This document shows, piece by piece, positions 55,717 to 64,000 of a stretch of 64,000 nucleotides of DNA. The position numbers and the translations under genes are program-made. How positions within the stretch are numbered: the stretch's first letter is position 1; each line of letters opens with the position of its first letter. The notes below the pieces were generated by a model, which was given only the letters and a program-made list of their open reading frames with translations, made no database searches and was not told the origin of the DNA. Source of the DNA: Guyanagaster necrorhizus (taxonomy: Eukaryota > Basidiomycota > Agaricomycetes > Agaricales > Physalacriaceae); contig NW_025064880.1 of the NCBI RefSeq assembly GCF_019112545.1, forward strand, positions 147,056 to 211,055, in the 5' to 3' direction.

Positions 55717-57330
55717 GCAGGCCTCCCCTTACTGATAAAGAGCAGCAACAAGGAGTATAGGAGAAAACCATCCACTAGTACTTTCTGACCTGAAACTTTA
55801 CCATCTCCTTTAACTACGATGATGCCATTCAACAGGAGGAGCGAAGGCGGTGGGATGAGCCACAGCCAATATGTCCAGAGCCAGAGGATCAGCATGAGCA
55901 GCAGAGGAGAGAGGCCATGCAGTACAATGAGCACCACAGGGACAGGTAGCGAGAGGTGGAGAGGGCTCGACTGGAAAGGGTCAACATCAGCAACTGGTAT
56001 GGACTCTGCCCTGAGGTTGCCAGTGTCCTCACACCTGTACAAGCTGACCTCTCAGCCCCAGCCCCCATCTTCAGAGAACTCAGTACCCTGAGCAGCAGAG
56101 TCTCAGAGTATTGGGCCAGTGGCACACGAATCTGATGATATGGGAGTCCCCTGACTCCTCAATATCCCTCTCCCTTATGAACCCCCAGCACAGACTCTGC
56201 CTTTGGAAGCGACGAGTCCATCCTCAGGCATTATGGACTACGAACCCTGAGTACTACCCACATCTCCACTTGCACCCTCCAAAGCTTTCTCAGAAGTCAA
56301 GTCGTTGGGCAGCTTATTAACAATAACTACAGAAATAACATCCATCTCTATCATGAGTGAGTGGAGGCAGCAAGAGCTACAGGAGGCAATCGATATGATC
56401 CCAGCATCAGAAGCCGACCAGCCTCTGCTTATGAAAATGCCTTGGTATCTCCTATTGCTGGTCTGAGTATCCAGCCAAGAGAGTAAGGCAACGATACAGC
56501 AAGGGGCTATGGAGAGCATCTATGACCAGCTCATCAGTTTTCTCCTCGAGGAGGATGATAAGGACGAGAAAAAAGGAATGGAGAGCAGTGACCCTCTATG
56601 AGGGCCACCATATGATTCACAGGAAGAGACAGACCAGGAAGAGATTATAAGGTTAGCACAGAAAGAAAGAATATGAGAGTATCAGGAGTACTACTAGCAT
56701 AGAATAAATTTCTTATAGTATGATGCTGCCTGGGCAGCATTGCAAATGGGACAATTATATTTGTATTCTAGCACTAACGAAAGAACAGATATTCTGAAAT
56801 GGGTGGCAACAGACTATGCCGCTCAACAGTACAACTGACAGCACCCAGAATACCCAATCGCTGACCCCTGGCATATCATGCAGCACTACCTGTGCAACCA
56901 ATGCTGTGGACTCTCCCTATAAACCTGCAATGAGCTGTATATTGAGCTCTGTCAATCTGGAGTAGGATTTCAGTCACCGACCAACACACTCAAAGCACAG
57001 CAACTCAGCTAACTAGGCAACAGCCATGGCTCGAGAAAGAAATCTGAAACCTGTAAACTGGCAAGGGCAGCCAACTTCTAGAGGGACAGCCACTCTCCAA
57101 TCAGGCAGAAGCTAGTGGGACAGGAAAGGAACCCATACAGGATAATCCTGAAGCTGTCTGCTTAGAATTCACAGTCCAGGATGGAGTTATCGTCTGGGTA
57201 AAGGAACCAAAGGGCAGCCCTGTAGCTGATAATCAATCACTTCATTCATTCCCTGGGCCTCCTGCAGAATGGTGGCAGCCGCCATTCTCAGAATGGCCAA
57301 ATCTGATGGGCACACTACCAGAAAATGTCA
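55717..57330 (+). mobile_element. element B, decayed ORF1/ORF2 region
   Basis: No long frame survives. Charged, Glu/Arg/Gln-rich patches resembling D ORF1 and ORF2 are visible in all three frames, including an acidic DDKDEKKG-like patch near 56550-56575. No other gene is apparent. Confidence 0.6.
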
Positions 57331-57339
57331 ATGTCCTTT

Positions 57340-58256
57340 AGTGCCACCCCAACCTTCTTTGAAAGTCTCACCCCTTTAAGGGAGCCACAGATAACATTGA
57401 CAGATTCTTGGTAGACTGTGAACAGTACTTTAAAGTCTACATAGGATACTTGGGGACTGACATGAACAAAGTAGCCTTTGCAACCTTTTATCTAGAGAAA
57501 AAAGTGAAAACATGGTGGATCCTCATATCACTGAATTTCTGATCAACTATGAGAGAACATTACTGATACCCTTCCTGGCTGGTATTCAAATGAATGCTGA
57601 ATAACAAATTTATTGATTCCATGGTGCAGAAAGTGCATAAGCAGAAGATCAAAGAATATAAGATGGGAGATAAAGTGGCAATGGATTACTTTGATGAGTT
57701 GGAAAGACTTGCCAAATTGGCAGGAATATGAGATGATGTCGCCAACAATGGTTGAATAGTCGAGGCCCTCAAGCGAGGAGTCCCTCCTTTGTACCTCATG
57801 ATGATCTTCGAGATGGGTATCAAAATCCTGATGCCTCATAGATACAATGAATGGAAAGAACATATCATCAAGATGTACAAGGAATGACAAAGGCAGAAAG
57901 CGGAGTCAATGACACTACAAGAAAGCATGAAGAAATCGACACTGCCAACCCTGAATAAGTCAGGGACAACTGCTGAGAAATCACTGGAATCCTCTACAGC
58001 CCCCTCCTATGGCTCTCAGAAAACTGAGACAGAAACGATCTATACCAGCACTGAGAAGCTGATGGATATTGATCACATGAAGAAGGAAGAAAAGTGTTTC
58101 AATTGTGGACAGAAGAGGCACATGTTTAAGGACTGCCTAAAGAAGAAGCATACCAGGGAGGATATTCGTATGCAGATTGCCGAACTACAAAAGGAAGAAG
58201 AGGGGCTTGGTACAGAGACAAAAGTCAAGGAAGTAAAAGATGTGGCCAGCCAGTGA
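57340..58256 (+). pseudogene. element B gag (capsid and zinc knuckle), interrupted
   Basis: Matches D Gag along its length: FKGATDNIDRFLVDCEQYFK, KTWWILISLNF, IKEYKMGDKVAMDYFDELER, then the knuckle CFNCGQKRHMFKDC and an end KVKEVKDVASQ at 58254-58256. Several in-frame stops occur in the capsid part; the last 115 codons (57909-58256) are open. The frame-change point into pol is at the same place as in D. Confidence 0.85.
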
Positions 58257-61200
58257 GCAATTCCACTGGACTGGCTGGATCATTCAAAGGTGTGCCTCTT
58301 GCAGCTGCTAGTCAGACTTATGATACTTCTGTAGTTACAACTATGTCATCACTATCTATGCATTTGAATATACCTCAGCCGATTACTGCACACACCGATG
58401 AATTGCAAGAAAAAACTCAAATGTCTACAGGCCAAACAAGGGCAGAGAGCCCTACAACTTGGCTCAAACCATTCAATACCAAATAAACCTGGAGAGCCAT
58501 CAAAGAAGCAAGGACCAAAGCAGCAGCAAAAGCTGCACTAACAAACTGGGTCCACTAAACCTGAATGGAAGAAGTGGTCAGCAAAATAATGGAAGGGATA
58601 AAAGAGGTGGAGCAACTTTGGGCCCTTGAGTGGCTTGACGAGTTACAAGGGCCCTGAAAATTTATATGATGCTCTAAAACCCCTGAGTGAGATTTGATAA
58701 CCAAGGCCCAAATCAAAGATTTAACAACCTGAGCCATACACTCTATAACTGCCTTAGTTGACAGCAGTTGCACTGGAAGTTTTATAAATTGAGCTTTCAT
58801 TGACAAGCACAGGCTCCTGACTCGAGCCATAACAGTCCTCATACCAGTGTATAATGCTGATGGAACAAAAAACCAAGCCAGATCGATCACTGAGTTTGTT
58901 GAGGTCCAACTCACCATCAGAGATTACTTAGAATGAATCGACCTAGCTGTGACTGATCTCAGGACAAAAGAGATTTTTCTAAACCATGATTGGCTCATAT
59001 GGCATAACCCACTTATAAATTGGAAAACAGGATAAATCACATTTGCCCAATACTGATGTCGAAAGGTCCTGTTCGAACTACCTGATGAAGATCCGGAAGA
59101 TCGATGGGACAAAGAGATGGAAGACAGGGAAACCATTCTCACCATTGATCTACAAAAAGAAGCCCATATTCAAGCTGTTCACCATATCAACAACCTAGCA
59201 GTAAAGGCTAATAAAGGAAGGGCAGAAAGGACCTTTGAGAAAGCAGTACCAGAATAGACATAAGATTTTTGAGATCTCTTTGAGAAAGAGAGTTTTGACG
59301 AGCTTCCGGCTCCAAAGCCCTGAGATCATGCGATCGAACTGATCCTGAATGCTAGCGCCAATCTAGATTGCAAAATGTATCCACTCAGCAATCAAGAACA
59401 ACAAAAACTTGACAAGTTTCTTGAAGAGAACTTGTCCAGTAGGCATATTCAACCATCCAAATCCCCCATGGCATCACTATTCTTCTTTGTAAAGAAGAAG
59501 GATGGCAAGCTCTGACCAGTCCAAGATTACTGAAAACTGAATGAAATGACCATCAAAAATCATTACCTCTTTTCTCTTATTTCAGAGCTAATGGACAAAC
59601 TTCGAGAAGCCAAGTATTACACAAAGCTTGATGTCCAAATCAGAGAAGGAGATGAGTGGAAGGCTGCCTTCAGAACAAACCAAGGGCTATTTGAACCCAC
59701 CATCATGTTTTTTAGACTCACAAATTCCCTCATGACATTTCAGTGGATGATGAATGACATATTCAAAGACCTTATCGCCACCAGAAAGGTTATCATCTAT
59801 CTTGACAACATCCTAATCATGTCACAAACAAAGGAGGAGCACAGAAAACTAGTATGATAAGTACTAGCCTTCATGAGAAAGCACTGATTGTTCCTCAAAG
59901 TGGAAAAATATGAATTCAAGATACTTGAAATGGAATACCTTGGTGTCATTATCAGCAGAGGGAGCATCCAAATGGACTCAATCAAAGTAGCAGGAGTAAC
60001 TGAATGGCTGGAGCTGACAAAGAAAAAGGAGTTACAATCCTTCTTGAGGTTCACCAACTTCTATCATAGATTCATTCAAGATTACAGCAAGGTGGTCCAC
60101 CTCATGACACAACTTACCGGCAATGCCCCTTGGGTCTAGGGACCCCTCCAACAATCTGCATTTGATGACCTGAAGCAGTGTATAGCAGAAAATGTTGTAC
60201 TTGCCATCCTGTCCCAGGAAGAAAAATTCAGGGTTGAGGCCGATGCCAGTGAAGGAGCAGTTGGCATGGTACTCTTATAGGAACAAATTGGGAAGTGGCA
60301 CCTCATCATGTTTCTCTCAAAAGCCCTTTCCACTACAGAAAGGAACTATGAGATTTATGACAAGAAGCTACTTGCAATAATGCTTGCCTTGGAAGAATGG
60401 TGACATTATCTAATTGGTGCCGCTGAGACCTTCAAAATCTGGACTGATCATCAAAACCTCAGATACTTTTGACAGCCTCAAAAACTGAATCACTGGCAAG
60501 CCCAATGGGTCATGGAACTTAGCCAACACCAATACACCCTCTATCACAAGGCAGGCATAGCCAATAAAAAGGCTGATCTTCTGAGCCACCATGCAGATCA
60601 TGACCAGGGGGGAGGTGACAATGAAGGAGTCATCCTGCTGTGACCTGAACACTTTCAGGCCATGATAATGCTGACAGAAGAAGAGGTCCATGAGCACATC
60701 AAGAGTGCGACTCGAGACAGTCACAAATGGGACCAACACATTGCACTCTCCCTAAACCATAAACAGAGGTTAACAAAAAAAGGCAGACTCATCTGCTACG
60801 ATGGCCAAATCTATATCCCACGAGACAAGGGATTATGTGGGGACATCATTACTATAAGTCATAACCATATGACAGCAGGTCATCCAAAAATTGCTAAAAC
60901 AAAGGAGTTGGTCCTGCAGAAATACTGGTGGCCTAAAATGGGAACCAATATCACCAACTATATCTGAGCATGTGAAGTATACCAAAGGGGTAAGGCATCA
61001 ACCAAGCCACAAGCTGCCTCACTTCACCCTAATGAGGTATCATCATCCTCATGGACCCATATCTCAGTAGATATGATTATGGGACTGTCCGACTGTAATA
61101 GCTATGATACAATATTAATTGTCATAGACTGATTCTCGAAGGCAATCATTCTCATTGCCTGCTCCACAGAATTGAACTCTGAGGAGTGGGTGAAAATCCT

Positions 61201-62130
61201 ATGCAACGAAGTATATACTAAATACGGCATGCTGCAAGTTGTCATCTCAGACTGGGGGCCACAATTCATCTCCAAATTTATCAGTGACCTATATCGACTG
61301 CTAAACATCAGACAAAATGCATCAACAGCATACCATCCTCAAACCGATGGGCAAACTGAATGCATCAACCAGAAGGTGGAAAAATACCTTTATCTCTTCA
61401 TCAATTACTGACAAGATGATTGGATAGAATAGCTCACACTTGCAGCTTTCTAGCACAATAATCAGATATACTCAGTGACTAAAAAGACTCCCTTCTTTAT
61501 CAATTATAGCTGACATCTCCCTGTCATACAGAAAAGCTGACATCACATGTCAACTCCCACCTCCACAGACTTTGCCACTACCATGACAAAGATCCATATC
61601 GAGACTAAAGCAGTGCTTGAAAAAGCTGCTGCCACAATGAAATTGCAATACAACAAACATCATCAGCCCACTCACTCTTATTCCATAAACAACAAGGTAT
61701 AGTTGGACACCACCAACCTACACCTGCCCTGTCCAAAGCAAAAACTAGCTGACAAATGAACAGGCCCATTCCCAATCATCACCAAAGTTGGATAAAGTGC
61801 TTATAAATTATGGCTACCAACACCTTGGAAAATACATGATGTCTTCAATGAAACACTCCTTTCCTTATATATTGAACCCATCTTCCCAAATCAAGAGCAC
61901 CCTCCCCCTCTATCATCTGATCTAATCAATAACAAAAAACACTACAAAATTGATCAAGTTTTAAATCATAAATTGTGAAAGATAAAGGCCAAAAGTGGAG
62001 GCATGATGATGACTGTCGACTATCTCATCAGCTAGAAGGGTTACAGCCTAGAATCAAACCAATGGATAAATGAAAAACAAATGGATGCTGATGACACAAT
62101 ACATGACTACAAACTATCCCTTAATTAGGC
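58257..62130 (+). pseudogene. element B pol (protease to chromodomain), interrupted
   Basis: Decayed but colinear with D pol. Recognisable pieces: VDSSCTGSFIN-like protease (58755-58790), reverse transcriptase KLDVQIREGDEWKAAFRTNQ and a VIIYLDNILIM motif in which the second Asp of YLDD has become Asn, integrase HNHMTAGHPKIAKTKELVLQ, ASTAYHPQTDGQTECINQK, and a chromodomain remnant before 62130. At the codon where D has a UGA in RNase H, B has AGA; at the other two D stop sites (LFINY and HKL) B also has UGA. Dozens of stops make it inactive. Confidence 0.85.
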
Positions 62131-62147
62131 CATCAGGATGATGGTCT

Positions 62148-62161
62148 TAAGGAGGGGGTAA
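62148..62161 (+). promoter_or_regulatory. polypurine tract of element B
   Basis: TAAGGAGGGGGTAA directly before the 3' LTR, the plus-strand priming site by position. It is cleaner than the equivalent in D. Confidence 0.7.
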
Positions 62162-62629
62162 TGTTATGATTTTTCCCTTTTACTTTCTCTTTTTCCATCA
62201 TTAAACCCTATTTATGCTTAGTCAAGGCATCTAGACCTGGCACTTAGGACCATGGGACAAGGCTTAGTCAGCACAATAAGACTGGCCAACCATTTGTCTT
62301 TTAACCTGTCAATGACAACCAGCAATACATAAAAACCCTTTTATGTATGGTAGTGATGCTCAAGGACTCAAAGACAATGAACAGAGGATACCACAATAGA
62401 CATGAAGTAATAATAGCACCCTATGTATAGTATTTAAGAGGCTCACTCTCACTGGCTTAAAACCCAGCTTCAAGCTAAAGTTTATAACCACTATTCTACC
62501 TTGAGTCTACTTTTGACCTTGAGTCATAATGAGTAAAGTACCCATCTAGTGGACTTGGCTGATCCCTCAAAGTGTGAAGGAACAGCTGTTTACCATGTGG
62601 ACTAGCTCATGTGATGCTTGGGTCTAACA
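62162..62629 (+). repeat. 3' LTR of element B
   Basis: 468 bp, TGTTATGATTTTTC to GGTCTAACA, complete. It contains TATTTAAG and the decayed self-priming sequence AGCTTCAAGCTAA. Followed by the right-hand AAAAT target duplication. Confidence 0.92.
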
Positions 62630-64000
62630 AAAATGTAACCTCTGACCTCTCTCTATATGACATCTCCTCATCCTGAAAAATAACCTACCAGCTCCCAATA
62701 AGTCCCTTACTCAAAGCTGGGCCTAGCAGCTTATATTTGAGAGATGTTCAAGAAGAAGAAAGATTTAGAAATAGTAACACTCGCATCCCAGAAGTCTGAC
62801 AGCCATAGGTCTCTCTCTCAGTCTCTGACCATGAGAATAAGAACCTTCTCACAGACTTCTTTGAGCAGTCACTATCTTCTGACCTTTCCACTGCTCCAAA
62901 GATCTATGAGATTGCAGACCATATTCAGGACTCTCTTGATGCTATCAGAATGACTTAGAGATCCCAATATAACTCCCTAGACCTCTCACCTCCCTATATT
63001 ATCCTAGCACAAAGTTTTAGCACAATCCAACACTCTCTTAGAATCAGTGTGGAGATGGAGAGGATTTTCTCTCAGCAAATTACCAATGAGTGACAAGAAA
63101 GAGAGGCCTGGGATGAAATCATCCACTGACTATTTCTCATATAGGACCTCAATGTTTCATTTAATTATAGCACAGTAGTACTACAAGAAGAACAGTAGAT
63201 CTGAACAATGGACTCTGACAGCCTCAGAAGCCATCTCAGAGGAGAGACTCAACATAAGGCAGAAGAAGCTGAGTGAGACTGGCAATGATGATAGCAACAG
63301 AGAGAAGCTGAGGCAGTCTGCCTTGGGAGCAGCTCTTCCAGTTAGTATGGGCTCTGTTTGGAGCTATCACTCTCTACTCTAGTATCCTGAGAACCCAGCA
63401 CTAACAACAATGATCCATAGGCATACAGACCCTATGAGGTTCTTACTACTGATGAGACTAGGAGAGGAGAGAAAAATGGAACCCTGCCTCTGAGATGAGC
63501 AGATTTCTGCTCTGCTAGTCCTGAGACTCTTGAATATCCCCCTCTCCAATACACTCTCAGCATCGATGCCATATTCAAGGATGATGAGTCTGTTCTCAGA
63601 CACTATGGGCTTCAAGTATCTCTCAATGCCTATGTCTCTGCTCACATCCTCTGAGGTTTCCTTAAAAGTAGAGTCACTTGACAATTTCTTAATGAGTGAT
63701 TCTACAGGAACTTCTGCATCTATAGCAAAAGAGTGGAGAGTAGAAGAGCAATAGATGGAAACTAATACAATAATGAAATTGAAAGTTGTCCATGAGCAGA
63801 ATACACTATCATCACAGCCCTGACCTCTTTAAGCCCTGTTGCTAGGCCTAGTATCCAGCTAGAGCAGCAGATTCCTGACAATGATTTGACTGCTGATGTG
63901 CTTGGTAACAGCTAAGTGACTAAGAGAAGTGAATGAGGAATGAACTCTCAAACACCAACACCTAACCACTCAATACACAATCACCAAATACAGTTGAGGT
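62630..64000 (+). mobile_element. old copy C resumed, ORF1/ORF2 region, cut by the window end
   Basis: Continues element C after B. Its first bases (AAAATGTAACCTCTGACC) correspond to the sequence just after the ORF1 membrane helix in D. Weak ORF1-like charged text follows, then ORF2 text (TGTSASIAKEWRVEEQ, 63530-63754). Few CpG remain (for example near 62785 and 63563). The rest of C and its 3' LTR lie beyond 64000. Confidence 0.75.

Larger units (their letters stand above)
54679..62629 (+). mobile_element. middle-aged Ty3/gypsy chromovirus B
   Basis: A plus-strand element of the same family with both LTRs (54679-55081 and 62162-62629) and a perfect AAAAT target duplication (54674-54678, 62630-62634). 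It is inserted within ORF1 of copy C; when B is removed the flanks read through (TATAAAATGTAACC) as in the intact element. CpG content is intermediate between D and A. It retains ORF1, ORF2, Gag, protease, reverse transcriptase, integrase and chromodomain in order, with numerous stops, mostly TGA and TAG. The two LTRs differ clearly more than those of D, so the insertion is older. Confidence 0.92.

Noticed and set aside
1..64000. CRISPR arrays, bacterial operons, ribosomal RNA genes
   Set aside because: None seen; the intron-rich eukaryotic genes make the first two implausible.

Overview
The window is basidiomycete DNA, most likely from an agaricomycete mushroom-type fungus. Almost every gene is split by many introns of about 48-60 nt. 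The proteins are of fungal type (GT15 mannosyltransferases, Pik1, BimC kinesin-5, NKIN-type kinesin-1), and the F-box remnant and LINE tail are of kinds common in agaricomycetes. I read everything by eye, so domain calls rest on recognised motifs and splice sites on reading frame plus known family sequence.

The left half (about 0.15-33.7 kb) is compact, gene-rich and conserved. In order it holds: an OST3/OST6 oligosaccharyltransferase subunit (-) that diverges across only 73 bp from a Pik1 phosphatidylinositol 4-kinase (+); a tandem pair of GT15 (Kre2/Mnt1) alpha-mannosyltransferases (-); TOM40 (+); a single-domain FetA-like ABC ATPase (+); a DUF2828/vWA protein (-); kinesin-5 (-) diverging from the elongation factor ELF1 (+); conventional kinesin-1 (+); a Pumilio/PUF RNA-binding protein (+); and the COPII scaffold SEC16 (+). 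Five of these serve the secretory pathway (OST3, Pik1, two mannosyltransferases, SEC16) and two are microtubule motors. I see no operon-like logic beyond shared promoters.

From 33.7 to 37.7 kb the sequence decays: a tRNA-derived SINE-like element, a frameshifted F-box pseudogene, an unresolved set of short ORFs, and the 3' end (RNase H and tail) of a non-LTR retrotransposon on the minus strand.

The right part (about 37.7-64 kb) is a nest of related Ty3/gypsy chromoviruses (integrase with chromodomain) and contains no host gene. I can separate five units. E is an old protease remnant. A is an old minus-strand copy that lies against E at 39.08 kb. D is a young, nearly intact minus-strand copy (40773-48916) inserted into the integrase gene of A, with 462-bp LTRs and a perfect TCTTG target duplication. 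C is an old plus-strand copy inserted into the ORF2 region of A from 53964. B is a middle-aged plus-strand copy (54679-62629, AAAAT target duplication) inserted into ORF1 of C. A, C, E and the LINE tail are almost free of CpG (none seen from about 36.41 kb to 40.78 kb), B is intermediate and D is CpG-rich. This is an age series of CpG decay, as expected from cytosine methylation or a CpG-directed RIP-like process.

The family has two notable traits. First, a 13-nt sequence inside the LTR is perfectly complementary to the primer-binding site next to the LTR, as in the self-priming Tf1/sushi group. Second, about 2 kb of extra coding sequence upstream of the capsid region encodes a short protein start with a membrane-spanning helix, conserved in three copies. 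D's pol is broken only by UGA codons, and at two of the three pol sites another copy points to an ancestral arginine codon.
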